From positions 2,604,001 through 2,668,000 of the forward strand of contig NZ_CP157428.1 of assembly GCF_041021895.1 (NCBI RefSeq): 64,000 nucleotides of DNA, read 5' to 3'. The stretch comes from Acinetobacter sp. XH1741. GTDB taxonomy: Bacteria; Pseudomonadota; Gammaproteobacteria; Pseudomonadales; Moraxellaceae. The translations under genes were made by a program, and so were the position numbers. Positions 56,128 to 64,000 of the stretch are shown here, one piece after another; positions within the stretch are counted from its first letter, which is position 1; every line of letters begins with the position of its first letter. The notes below the pieces were generated by a model. The model saw nothing but the letters and a program-made list of their open reading frames with translations. It was not told the DNA's origin and made no database searches.

Positions 56128-56760
56128 TTAAATTCGTTGAAGTAAAAGTAAATGACGTTGTTCATCAAGTCTTGGTACATGCAGTTCAACCACTTTACAT
56201 GAAAATTCCTGCTTAAGCTCTTCCATTTCTTCAACTGGAATCAGTCCTTTCATCGCAGCAATTATACTCTGCTCATGTAAATATGGACGTGCAGCATCAA
56301 CAAAATCAGTGAGTGATGCGAATGCACGACTTGTTATTACATCAAATTGACCAAGCTCATCAATTGTATCTTGATTTTCAACGCGTGTTTGTACAGCCAC
56401 TACGTTTTTAAGCTTAAGGTCAGCAATAAACTGTTTCAAAAAACGAATTTTTTTACCATTTGAATCAAGCAATACACAAGAGCGCTCTGGCTGACATAAT
56501 GCAATGATCATGCCCGGCATACCGCCCCCAGTGCCTACATCGAGTAAACGTCCAGCTGGTAAATCTTTCAAAATACTTAGGCTATCTAACAAATGCTTCA
56601 CTAACATTTCTTTCGGATCACGAATCGCTGTTAGATTATAAGCCTTGTTCCAAAGTACCAAAGCATCTTGATACTTCAACAATAAAGTCAAAGTTTCATC
56701 GCTAAGCGATAAACCTAATTTTCGACTACCCTGTTGTAACTCTTGAAAAAACGGATGCAT
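56128..56760 (-). CDS. rsmG: 16S rRNA m7G527 methyltransferase
   Basis: A 210-residue SAM-dependent methyltransferase (formerly GidB) modifying G527 of 16S rRNA. The SAM loop is LLDVGTGGGMPGMIIAL; the downstream ITSRAFASLTDFV is typical. Loss gives low-level streptomycin resistance in other bacteria; no defect is seen here. It heads rsmG-parA-parB. Confidence 0.96.
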   Translation of the reverse strand: MHPFFQELQQGSRKLGLSLSDETLTLLLKYQDALVLWNKAYNLTAIRDPKEMLVKHLLDSLSILKDLPAGRLLDVGTGGGMPGMIIALCQPERSCVLLDSNGKKIRFLKQFIADLKLKNVVAVQTRVENQDTIDELGQFDVITSRAFASLTDFVDAARPYLHEQSIIAAMKGLIPVEEMEELKQEFSCKVVELHVPRLDEQRHLLLLQRI

Positions 56761-56805
56761 AAACAGATAACATCTAAGTAAAATTTAAAACAAAGTATAC
56801 CCATT

Positions 56806-56821
56806 TATGCATCGTGGAACA
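56806..56821 (+). promoter_or_regulatory. parS-like site upstream of rsmG-parAB
   Basis: TATGCATCGTGGAACA matches the universal TGTTCCACGTGGAACA at 12 of 16 positions, with the right half (GTGGAACA) perfect. It lies in the short gap between rsmG and murU, where parS sites are often found. It is degenerate, so it is only a candidate. Confidence 0.35.
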
Positions 56822-56847
56822 CTATTTAACGATTAGCGATTACGCAG

Positions 56848-57537
56848 TTAATCGTAGAAGCCTTCACGAATTTGTAAATCCAGCTCCATTAAGCGCTCTG
56901 GCGTTCCCACATCGACCCATGCACCCTGAAGTTTTTCAGCGGATATCTTTTGATTTTGCATTGCTTGCTTCAATAGTGGGGCTAATGGACGTTTACCAGA
57001 TTCCAACCCATCAAAAAGCTTAGGATGGATAACAGACACACCACTAAAAGTGAGGTTCTCACCTTTCATATCTTGATCGAATGTAAAAGCACGTCCATCC
57101 AATAACGTAAAGTCGCCGTTAGGATGCTGGGTAGGATTATCAACCAACACGAGATGAGCTAAATCATCAGTTAGCTTAATATCTCGTAGAGCTTCAAAAT
57201 CCATTGTGGTCCATACATCTCCGTTCACCAGAATAAACGGATCGGTCCCAAGCAGTGGTAAAGCATTAATAATTCCACCAGCTGTTTCTAGCCCTTCTTC
57301 TTCTCGTGTCCAACGGATGTCCACACCAAATTGAGAACCATCTCCTAAGCTACTGATAAGTTTGTCAGCCAACCATGCAGAATTGATGACTATTTCAGTC
57401 ACACCAATTTTCTTCAGTTTTTCAATATGCCACACGATAAGCGGTTTACCGCCCACCTCAAGCAAAGGCTTTGGTGTATATAGCGTGAGCGGACGCATAC
57501 GATTACCCAAGCCAGCGGCAAGAATCATTGCTTTCAT
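56848..57537 (-). CDS. murU: MurNAc-1-phosphate uridylyltransferase
   Basis: A 229-residue sugar nucleotidyltransferase. The pyrophosphorylase motif is MILAAGLGNRMRPLTLYTPKPLL; PFILVNGDVWTT holds a metal Asp. MurU makes UDP-MurNAc from MurNAc-1-P in the peptidoglycan recycling route that bypasses MurA. The gene directly follows amgK, sharing a base (TAATG), which separates it from RfbA/GalU-like relatives. Confidence 0.92.
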   Translation of the reverse strand: MKAMILAAGLGNRMRPLTLYTPKPLLEVGGKPLIVWHIEKLKKIGVTEIVINSAWLADKLISSLGDGSQFGVDIRWTREEEGLETAGGIINALPLLGTDPFILVNGDVWTTMDFEALRDIKLTDDLAHLVLVDNPTQHPNGDFTLLDGRAFTFDQDMKGENLTFSGVSVIHPKLFDGLESGKRPLAPLLKQAMQNQKISAEKLQGAWVDVGTPERLMELDLQIREGFYD

Positions 57538-58550
57538 TATGCTGCCACCTCATAGGGGCCATATTTTTCAATAAATTTAGGCATAACTGAATTACGAATG
57601 AACATCATGAAGTCATCAAGTTCAGCGTAACCACGGCTTTCTTCAAGTAAATACCACATCACTCGTGGTAAATCTTTCAAATAGCCAGATTTACCATCTC
57701 GTACAAATAAACGAACGAAGATACCTAAAATTTTAATATGACGTTGAATCGCCATTAAATCAGCATCACGTTTAAATTGATCAAAACTTCGATTTTGTTT
57801 AGCTGACTCTGGCAACAACTCATAGAAGACTTTGAACCACTGATATACATGCTCAGCATTCCACTGCACATATGCATCACGAGTAATCGAAATTAAGTCA
57901 TATGTATCAGCACCAATAACAGCATCTTGGAAGTCAATTACTCCAAGCTCTAGTTCATTTTCAATTTTCATTAAGTTACGGCTATGAAAATCACGATGCA
58001 CAATAACTTGAGGTTGAGCCAACGCTGCTTGAGCTAAAAACTCAAAGGCGTTATCAATGATTTTCTTTTGCTCAGCCGTCGGATGGATATCAAGTGATGG
58101 TAGCATCCAATCCGTTAATAACTGCATTTCTGACACTAGCTTTTCATAAGAATATGCCGGGAAATGATCAGTACCATTAATTGATTGCAAATGAGTTAGC
58201 TGTTTAAAGCTTTGTTCATAGTATTGATCAACTGTTGCATCATTTAGCAATGTCGACAACAGCACATCGCCAAAGTCTTCTAACAAGAGAAAACCCTGGG
58301 TCAAATCTTTTGCAATAATCTGAGGTACTCGAACTCCATTACCTGCAAAAAACTCATCAATAGTTACAAATGGAACACAGTCTTCTTTTTCAGGAGGCGC
58401 ATCCATAAGCATATACGTTTTGTTTTGTAACTGGATGCGAGCATATCGGCGAAAGCTTGCATCCCCAGCTAAATAAGCGATCTGAAATTGATCATTTTCA
58501 AGAACAGATGTAAGCCATGTATGTATCAATTGTTCACGTTGTGTATTCAT
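57537..58550 (-). CDS. amgK: N-acetylmuramate/N-acetylglucosamine kinase AmgK
   Basis: A 337-residue aminoglycoside phosphotransferase-fold kinase. The catalytic loop is VIVHRDFHSRNLMKIENE and the metal Asp is in LGVIDFQDAVIGADTYDL. AmgK phosphorylates the anomeric carbon of MurNAc and GlcNAc, feeding MurU. It is not an antibiotic-resistance kinase despite the fold. ATG 58550 is preferred over a TTG at 58556. It is divergent from lptD with a 120-base shared promoter region. Confidence 0.92.
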   Translation of the reverse strand: MNTQREQLIHTWLTSVLENDQFQIAYLAGDASFRRYARIQLQNKTYMLMDAPPEKEDCVPFVTIDEFFAGNGVRVPQIIAKDLTQGFLLLEDFGDVLLSTLLNDATVDQYYEQSFKQLTHLQSINGTDHFPAYSYEKLVSEMQLLTDWMLPSLDIHPTAEQKKIIDNAFEFLAQAALAQPQVIVHRDFHSRNLMKIENELELGVIDFQDAVIGADTYDLISITRDAYVQWNAEHVYQWFKVFYELLPESAKQNRSFDQFKRDADLMAIQRHIKILGIFVRLFVRDGKSGYLKDLPRVMWYLLEESRGYAELDDFMMFIRNSVMPKFIEKYGPYEVAA

Positions 58551-58670
58551 TTGCAATAAAATCTAAAACAAGCTGAGATTTTTGAAGGGTTAAGTGTAGC
58601 CACTTATAAACTTTTTCTCTATGATGCGACAATAATTAATTGTGAATTAGCATACTTGGTTAATGAGACA

Positions 58671-61112
58671 ATGAAGCATCAGTTTAAATTTAATCCTTTA
58701 GCGACCGCTATTTTTACGCTCTTATGTAGTGGCTCCATACAATCAAGTTATGCTGAGTCAGCTGATGTTGTCTCCAACATAGACAATAATCAACTTAAGG
58801 CGAGTATTAAGGAAGCCTATCCAGGGCAGGAATTCTTTCAACAGTATTATGTTGATAAATCCGCACCTGAGGCGCAGTTGCGCAATAATAAATATTTGAG
58901 TTCAGCATTTTGTCAAGGAACTTGGATTACACCCATTAATCCTGAAACTAAAGCGTTAGATGCAGATAAAACCTCTTCAGTTGTAACTGCTGATTATGGT
59001 CACTACAACCCTGCTGGCGACTCTGTGTTACAAGGAAATGTGGTGATAGACCAAGAAGGCCGTACTGTTCGCGCCGATAAAGTCACCATCGATAAAACTC
59101 AAACATTTGCCCATGCACAAGGTCGAGTACAGTTAGCTCAAGGGGGCTTACTCTCTCAAAGTGACGAAATTGATTACAATCTAAAAACTCAGACTGGTAA
59201 TTTAGACAATAGTTTTTATATTGCTGAACAACAGCATGCTCATGGTCATGCTGGAAAAATCGAAAAAACCTCTCCAAATGTGATGGTTCTTAACGATGCG
59301 ACATATACCACCTGTCCACCAGGTCAAAAACCAGCATGGAAAATCCAAGCGAATAAAATTGAGCTGAATCAGGAAACTGGTCGCGGTGTTACACGCGGAA
59401 CAAAAATCTATGTTAAAGATGTTCCTGTTATAGCCGTTCCGTATTTCAATTTCCCAATTGATGACCGACGAACCACAGGCATTCTTACCCCCCAGTTTGG
59501 ATTCTCAAACGATGGTGGTGTTGAACTTTCAGTACCGGTTTACTTAAACCTCGCACCTAATTACGATGCAACGATTACTCCACGTTATTTAGCTGACCGT
59601 GGTGCCATGTTCCAAGGGTCTTTTAGATATTTAACTGACGGCTTCGGTTCAGGCCAAATCTGGGGTGGCTTACTTCCATCTGATAAAAAATATGATGACA
59701 AAGATCGTAAAAACTTCAATTTCCTTCATAACTGGGATATTAACGATCAGTGGTCTACCAACCTTGAATATCGCTATGCATCGGATAAAGACTATTTTGC
59801 AGACCTAGACAATAGTCCTAACTCTAAGACAGATCTTAACTTACGTAGAGCTTGGGAACTTAACTATCAACACGGTATTCCAGGCTTAAAAGCTCAGCTT
59901 AAAGTTGAAGATTTCCAAACGCTTGACCCTCTAGTCAAGGATGCAAATAAACCTTATGCGCGCTTACCACAGTTCTTATTAAATTATGTGACTGGTAACC
60001 CATTAGGTTTACAATACGAATTTAATAACGATACGGCATACTTCAAAAAATCAATTAATGATGGTTCTGCTCAAGAAAGTAGCGGTACCCGTATTTATAA
60101 CCAGTTCGCAACACGTTATAACTATCGGACACCAGCGGCTTTTGTTATTCCAGAAGTATCTGTACGTTCTATCCAAACATTCTATGATAAAGATAGTATC
60201 GCCTCACAAGGTCTAGATGCTAGCTCAGAATCTAAATCAGTCGTTGTACCTCAGTTTACTTTGGATACCGGCCTAACTTTTGAACGAGAAGGTAAATATC
60301 TTCAGACAATTACCCCTCGTGCATTTTATGCATATGCTCCTTACAAAAACCAAAACGGCTATCCAAACTTTGACTCAACTTCAGCATCCGTTAATTACGA
60401 TCAATTATTTAACCCTTACCGCTTCTACGGGCATGACCGCCTTGAAGACAACAACTTCTTATCACTTGGTGTAAGCTATAGTTTATTTGATACTGTAGGC
60501 TTAGAACGCTTACGTGCAAGTGTAGGCCAAAGTTATTACTTTGAAGACCGCCGCGTTACATTAAACGAACAAGATGAAATTGATACAGAACGCAATACAG
60601 GGCCAGTGGTAAGCTTAACAAGCCAACTCAACCAAAACTTTACTATTGCAGCCAATTCGGCTTGGATGTCAAACGGTGATAATGCTCAGCGAGACTTCCA
60701 GGTTTACTATACAGGTGACAAAGGCAACTTATATAACTTAGGCTACTTCTACCGTAAAGACATTGCTGGCCGTCAAGATGCTTACGATCAAGTTGTTGCA
60801 TCGTTTATACAACCAATTAAAGACAATTGGCGTATTATGGGCCACGTACAATATGACATCGACAATGATGTTGCCCGTGAAATTTTACTCGGTGTTAACT
60901 ACGAATCATGCTGTTGGGGTGTCTCAGTCTACGGTCGTTCTTACTATAACGATCTAGATGATCCGAAAGCTTCAAATGTTAGCGAAAAACGTGCGATCAT
61001 GGCTGAAATTACACTCAAAGGTTTAGGTGGTTTAAACAATAAACTCGCATCTTTACTTGAAAATCGCGTGTTAGGTTTTAACAAAATTAATCAATCTTGG
61101 ACACAACGTTAA
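58671..61112 (+). CDS. lptD: LPS-assembly outer-membrane protein LptD
   Basis: An 813-residue LptD that inserts LPS into the outer leaflet with LptE. Signal peptide (TAIFTLLCSGSIQSSYA), periplasmic jellyroll (about residues 105-245; VLQGNVVIDQEGRTVRADKV) and a large beta-barrel. Cysteines for the essential disulfides are in SSAFCQGTW and the TYTTCPPG region near the N-terminus and the NYESCCWGVSVY pair near the C-terminus. ATG 58671 is preferred over a TTG at 58656. LPS-negative A. baumannii mutants can lose lptD or lpxACD; this copy is intact. Confidence 0.95.
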   Translation: MKHQFKFNPLATAIFTLLCSGSIQSSYAESADVVSNIDNNQLKASIKEAYPGQEFFQQYYVDKSAPEAQLRNNKYLSSAFCQGTWITPINPETKALDADKTSSVVTADYGHYNPAGDSVLQGNVVIDQEGRTVRADKVTIDKTQTFAHAQGRVQLAQGGLLSQSDEIDYNLKTQTGNLDNSFYIAEQQHAHGHAGKIEKTSPNVMVLNDATYTTCPPGQKPAWKIQANKIELNQETGRGVTRGTKIYVKDVPVIAVPYFNFPIDDRRTTGILTPQFGFSNDGGVELSVPVYLNLAPNYDATITPRYLADRGAMFQGSFRYLTDGFGSGQIWGGLLPSDKKYDDKDRKNFNFLHNWDINDQWSTNLEYRYASDKDYFADLDNSPNSKTDLNLRRAWELNYQHGIPGLKAQLKVEDFQTLDPLVKDANKPYARLPQFLLNYVTGNPLGLQYEFNNDTAYFKKSINDGSAQESSGTRIYNQFATRYNYRTPAAFVIPEVSVRSIQTFYDKDSIASQGLDASSESKSVVVPQFTLDTGLTFEREGKYLQTITPRAFYAYAPYKNQNGYPNFDSTSASVNYDQLFNPYRFYGHDRLEDNNFLSLGVSYSLFDTVGLERLRASVGQSYYFEDRRVTLNEQDEIDTERNTGPVVSLTSQLNQNFTIAANSAWMSNGDNAQRDFQVYYTGDKGNLYNLGYFYRKDIAGRQDAYDQVVASFIQPIKDNWRIMGHVQYDIDNDVAREILLGVNYESCCWGVSVYGRSYYNDLDDPKASNVSEKRAIMAEITLKGLGGLNNKLASLLENRVLGFNKINQSWTQR

Positions 61113-62422
61113 TGAAGACAAAGCATCTTAAACAGTTTTTTAAAGCAACAACCCTTGCTGTATTAATATCTTCATCAATGCATAGTTTTGCCCAACCCAG
61201 TGATGAAGTTGTGGCAATTGTGGACAATAGCGTAATTTTAAAAAGCGATCTTGAGCAAGGAATGGCAGAAGCTGCCCACGAATTGCAAGCACAAAAAAAA
61301 GAAGTCCCACCTCAACAATACCTACAATTTCAGGTTTTAGACCAACTGATTTTACGTCAAGCTCAACTTGAACAAGTAAAACGCTATGGTATTAAACCTG
61401 ATGAAAAAAGTTTAAATGAAGCGGTACTTAAAGTAGCGAGTCAATCTGGTAGTAAAAGCTTAGAAGCCTTTCAACAAAAATTAGATGCAATTGCACCGGG
61501 AACTTATGAAAGCTTACGTAGTCGTATTGCTGAGGATTTAGCAATTAATCGTCTGCGTCAGCAACAAGTTATGTCTCGCATTAAAATCAGTGATCAAGAT
61601 GTCGATAACTTCTTAAAATCACCACAAGGACAAGCTGCTTTAGGCAATCAAGCACATGTAATTCATATGCGAATTGCGGGTGACAACCCTCAAGAAGTTC
61701 AAAATGTAGCAAAAGAAGTTCGTTCAAAACTTGCTCAAAGCAATGATTTAAATGCTCTTAAAAAACTTTCAACTGCTACTGTAAAAGTTGAAGGTGCAGA
61801 TATGGGGTTCCGTCCTCTTTCTGATATTCCAGCTGAACTCGCAGCTCGTATTACCCCACTGCAAGATGGTCAAACCACTGATTTAATCTCAGTGCGTGAT
61901 GGCGTTCATGTTCTAAAACTTTTAGAACGCAAGCAAAATGAACAAAAAGCACTTGTACCGCAATATCAAACTCGCCATATTCTTATTCAACCATCTGAAG
62001 TGGTAAGTCCTGAAAATGCGAAACAAATTATTGATAGCATTTACAAGCGATTAAAGGCTGGTCAAGATTTTGCAACACTTGCAGCGACTTATTCAAACGA
62101 TACTGGATCAGCGCGCGACGGCGGTAGTTTAGGATGGGTTACACCAGGTATGATGGTCCCTGAGTTTGATAAAAAAATGCAGGAAATTCCTGTAGGTCAA
62201 ATTAGTGAACCTTTCCAAACTCAATTTGGATGGCATATTCTACAAGTAACAGACAAGCGCGAAAAAGATATGACACATGAATATCAAGAGCGTATGGCAC
62301 GTCAAATCTTAGGCGAACGTCAATTTAACACTGAAATTGATAGTTGGTTACGTGAAGTACGCGCCAATGCTTATGTAGAAATTAAAGACCCAAGCCTCGA
62401 CAAGAAGAACTTACAGAAATAA
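61112..62422 (+). CDS. surA: Periplasmic chaperone/PPIase SurA
   Basis: A 436-residue SurA with signal peptide (TTLAVLISSSMHSFA), N-terminal chaperone helices and two parvulin domains (about residues 175-275 and 285-385). The second is the better conserved: YQTRHILIQPSE, YSNDTGSARDGGSLGWV and FQTQFGWHILQV. It helps fold outer-membrane barrels, LptD being a main client. Its ATG overlaps the lptD stop (TAATG), so the two are translated together. A longer frame from TTG 61097 is discounted. Confidence 0.95.
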   Translation: MKTKHLKQFFKATTLAVLISSSMHSFAQPSDEVVAIVDNSVILKSDLEQGMAEAAHELQAQKKEVPPQQYLQFQVLDQLILRQAQLEQVKRYGIKPDEKSLNEAVLKVASQSGSKSLEAFQQKLDAIAPGTYESLRSRIAEDLAINRLRQQQVMSRIKISDQDVDNFLKSPQGQAALGNQAHVIHMRIAGDNPQEVQNVAKEVRSKLAQSNDLNALKKLSTATVKVEGADMGFRPLSDIPAELAARITPLQDGQTTDLISVRDGVHVLKLLERKQNEQKALVPQYQTRHILIQPSEVVSPENAKQIIDSIYKRLKAGQDFATLAATYSNDTGSARDGGSLGWVTPGMMVPEFDKKMQEIPVGQISEPFQTQFGWHILQVTDKREKDMTHEYQERMARQILGERQFNTEIDSWLREVRANAYVEIKDPSLDKKNLQK

Positions 62423-62439
62423 GTTAAGTCTTTATTATC

Positions 62440-62468
62440 AAAACCTGTGTTTATTACAGGTTTTTTTA
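62440..62468 (+). terminator. Terminator of lptD-surA
   Basis: AAACCTGT and ACAGGTTT pair around a 7-base loop, followed by seven T, 19 bases past the surA stop. Confidence 0.8.
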
Positions 62469-62487
62469 TAAATAAAATTCACTTAAT

Positions 62488-62525
62488 AAAAAAACCGGTT
62501 ATTTACTAAATAACCGGTTTTTTTT
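62488..62525. terminator. Bidirectional terminator, surA / fba
   Basis: A 12-bp stem AACCGGTTATTT / AAATAACCGGTT with loop ACT, flanked by seven A and eight T. It serves fba on the minus strand and backs up the surA terminator. Confidence 0.88.
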
Positions 62526-62545
62526 AAATTAAACCCTAACGGGAA

Positions 62546-63583
62546 TTATTTATAACGATCAACCATTTTCTCTAGAGAAATTGGACGGATCTTGTCAGCA
62601 TTACCCGCTGTACCAAAAGCTTCATAACGATCGATACAAATTTGCTTCATTGAATCCACTGTTTTAGCGAAGTATTTACGTGGATCAAATTCTGCCGGAT
62701 TTTCAGCCATAAACTGACGAATTGCACCAGTAGATGCTAAACGTAAGTCTGTATCGATATTAATCTTACGTACACCATGTTTAATTGCTTCTACAAGCTG
62801 TTCAACAGGCACACCATAAGTTTCTTTAATATCACCGCCAAACTCATTGATTACTTTCAACCATTCTTGTGGTACAGAGCTTGAACCATGCATTACAAGA
62901 TGAGTGTTTGGCAATGCCGCATGAATTTCTTTGATACGATCAATTGCTAAGATATCGCCTGTAGGTGGACGAGTGAATTTGTAAGCACCATGTGAAGTAC
63001 CTACAGCAATCGCCAATGCATCTACATTAGTATCAGCAACAAATTGAGTCGCTTCTTCAACAGAAGTAAGAAGTTGTGAGTGATCAAGTACACCTTCAGC
63101 ACCGACACCATCTTCTTCACCAGCCATGCCAGTTTCAAGGCTACCTAAACAGCCAATTTCACCTTCAACAGAAACACCACATGCATGCGCTAAAGCAACA
63201 ACATTACGAGTTACATCAACATTGTATTCGTACGATGTAGGTGTTTTACCATCTGTACCTAGTGAACCGTCCATCATCACTGAGCTAAAGCCAAGCTGAA
63301 TTGAACGCTGACAGATATCAGGGCTTGTTCCGTGGTCTTGATGCATTACCACTGGAATATGCGGCCATTCCTCAATTGCAGCCAAAATAAGATGGCGCAA
63401 AAATGGAGCGCCTGCATATTTGCGAGCTCCAGCCGATGCCTGAACAATTACAGGTGAATTGGTTGCATCTGCGGCAAGCATAATTGCACGCATTTGTTCT
63501 AAGTTATTTACGTTAAATGCTGGTACGCCGTAGTTATGTTCCGCAGCGTGATCCAAGAGCTGGCGCATTGAAATGAGTGCCAT
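62546..63583 (-). CDS. fba: Fructose-bisphosphate aldolase, class II
   Basis: A 345-residue zinc-dependent aldolase of the Calvin-type class IIB. Zinc ligands lie in [12 protein letters not shown] and in [16 protein letters not shown], with the later His in [12 protein letters not shown]; the phosphate loop NIDTDLRLA follows. Acinetobacter lacks a full Embden-Meyerhof glycolysis, so the main flow is gluconeogenic. It is monocistronic and bounded by terminators. Confidence 0.95.
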   Translation of the reverse strand: MALISMRQLLDHAAEHNYGVPAFNVNNLEQMRAIMLAADATNSPVIVQASAGARKYAGAPFLRHLILAAIEEWPHIPVVMHQDHGTSPDICQRSIQLGFSSVMMDGSLGTDGKTPTSYEYNVDVTRNVVALAHACGVSVEGEIGCLGSLETGMAGEEDGVGAEGVLDHSQLLTSVEEATQFVADTNVDALAIAVGTSHGAYKFTRPPTGDILAIDRIKEIHAALPNTHLVMHGSSSVPQEWLKVINEFGGDIKETYGVPVEQLVEAIKHGVRKINIDTDLRLASTGAIRQFMAENPAEFDPRKYFAKTVDSMKQICIDRYEAFGTAGNADKIRPISLEKMVDRYK

Positions 63584-63660
63584 AATATCCTCCCAGGTAG
63601 TGCGGCTTATTCTACCTTGTCATTTATTTCAATTCAGCAACAAATCACAGTATTTCAAAA

Positions 63661-63690
63661 AAAATCCCTGCATTTGCAGGGACTTTTTAA
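63661..63690 (-). terminator. Terminator of small lipoprotein gene
   Basis: TCCCTGC-ATTT-GCAGGGA hairpin, with a T-run on the minus side (complement of AAAAAAAA), about 18 bases after the lipoprotein stop. Confidence 0.8.
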
Positions 63691-63704
63691 CAAAATACAA
63701 CAAA

Positions 63705-63947
63705 TTAATGAGTTTCTGAAGTAGCGGCCTCGCTAGACGCACTACCTTCAACCACATCTGTATTCTTTTCATCTAAAACTGGCTTATCAAGCGAATCAAT
63801 CGTAGCTTGCTGTTCAGGAGTTACTTTATCAGAAACCGCTGTAGATGCCGCATCTTGGCCTGCTTTACCTGACTCTTCTTTCTTAGCACAAGCAGTCAAC
63901 ATAATGGGAGCAATTAACAAAGCAGCAAGGGTAAGTTTTAAATTCAT
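63705..63947 (-). CDS. Small lipoprotein, unknown function
   Basis: An 80-residue lipoprotein. The signal is LKLTLAALLIAPIMLTAC with lipobox LTAC, cut before Cys20. The mature part is Ala/Ser/Glu/Asp-rich with no recognised fold (KKEESGKAGQDAAS onward). ATG 63947 follows GTGGAAAA; an upstream in-frame ATG at 63962 would add a poor extension. It is probably exported and anchored in the envelope. No function can be given. Confidence 0.75.
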   Translation of the reverse strand: MNLKLTLAALLIAPIMLTACAKKEESGKAGQDAASTAVSDKVTPEQQATIDSLDKPVLDEKNTDVVEGSASSEAATSETH

Positions 63948-64000
63948 CACTATTTTCCACAATTGGTGATTTAGTGCTCATTATTTTATTTCAGAAATAT

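Noticed and set aside
57537..58550. Aminoglycoside phosphotransferase (antibiotic resistance)
   Set aside because: Fold match only; the overlap with murU and the cell-wall context identify AmgK.
1..64000. CRISPR array, tRNA, IS element or prophage
   Set aside because: No regular direct repeats with spacers, no cloverleaf, no transposase or integrase and no phage genes were seen on reading both strands.

Overview
The window is a typical Acinetobacter chromosome segment, most like the A. calcoaceticus-baumannii complex. It is AT-rich, gene-dense and mostly minus-strand. Supporting markers are the hscA-fdx end of the Isc operon, a 1153-residue Mfd, AmgK/MurU peptidoglycan recycling, scattered type II secretion genes, ZapE, malate synthase G and the lptD-surA pair. 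The genus call comes from recognising gene families and order, not from a database search. I see no tRNA, rRNA, insertion sequence, prophage or CRISPR array.

Layout. 1-1417: end of hscA, then fdx and a terminator. 1435-12867: housekeeping genes (membrane class III cyclase, HIT protein, mfd, DyP peroxidase, double GST-N protein, rraA, NAD(P)-binding protein, rpsT with a structured leader, histidine phosphatase, cysQ). 13175-14258: an unknown small protein and an SRAP (HMCES/YedK) protein. 14367-29946: a nutrient-uptake island, described below. 30017-34796: glcB, zapE and an AraC regulator, followed by a decayed gap (34797-35480). 35481-44083: lysO, pyrF, lapA, ihfB, rpsA, cmk, an SRPBCC protein, tadA, an ECH-family protein, ung and queD. 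44313-47635: pseudopilins gspK/J/I/H with a TetR gene. 47667-54390: tatD, pilZ, holB, kdsB, lpxK, msbA, exbD, exbB. 54440-58550: parB, parA, rsmG, murU, amgK. 58671-63947: lptD-surA, fba and a small lipoprotein.

The most interesting region is 14367-29946. On the minus strand are two paralogous family-5 peptide-binding proteins, an exported M3 oligopeptidase, two permeases and a double-cassette ATPase. Divergently on the plus strand are a TonB-dependent receptor, its own TonB, ExbB and two ExbD proteins. Together they form a plausible outer-membrane-to-cytoplasm route for peptides or peptide-like compounds. The 700-bp divergent spacer has a near-perfect sigma-54 (-24/-12) promoter before the receptor, a perfect IHF-consensus match just upstream, small dyads, and a weaker -24/-12 match facing the ABC operon. 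No Fur box was seen. This suggests nitrogen- or nutrient-type control rather than iron control.

The second notable feature is in gspJ. Its prepilin leader is about 68 residues long because it contains a GC-rich array of three imperfect repeats of about 57 bp, bounded by a palindrome. The array is in frame and keeps the Gly/Phe cleavage site. It looks like a small repeat element domesticated inside a coding sequence.

Envelope genes recur through the window: LPS synthesis and transport (kdsB, lpxK, msbA, lptD, with surA as the LptD chaperone), cell-wall recycling (amgK, murU) and type II secretion.
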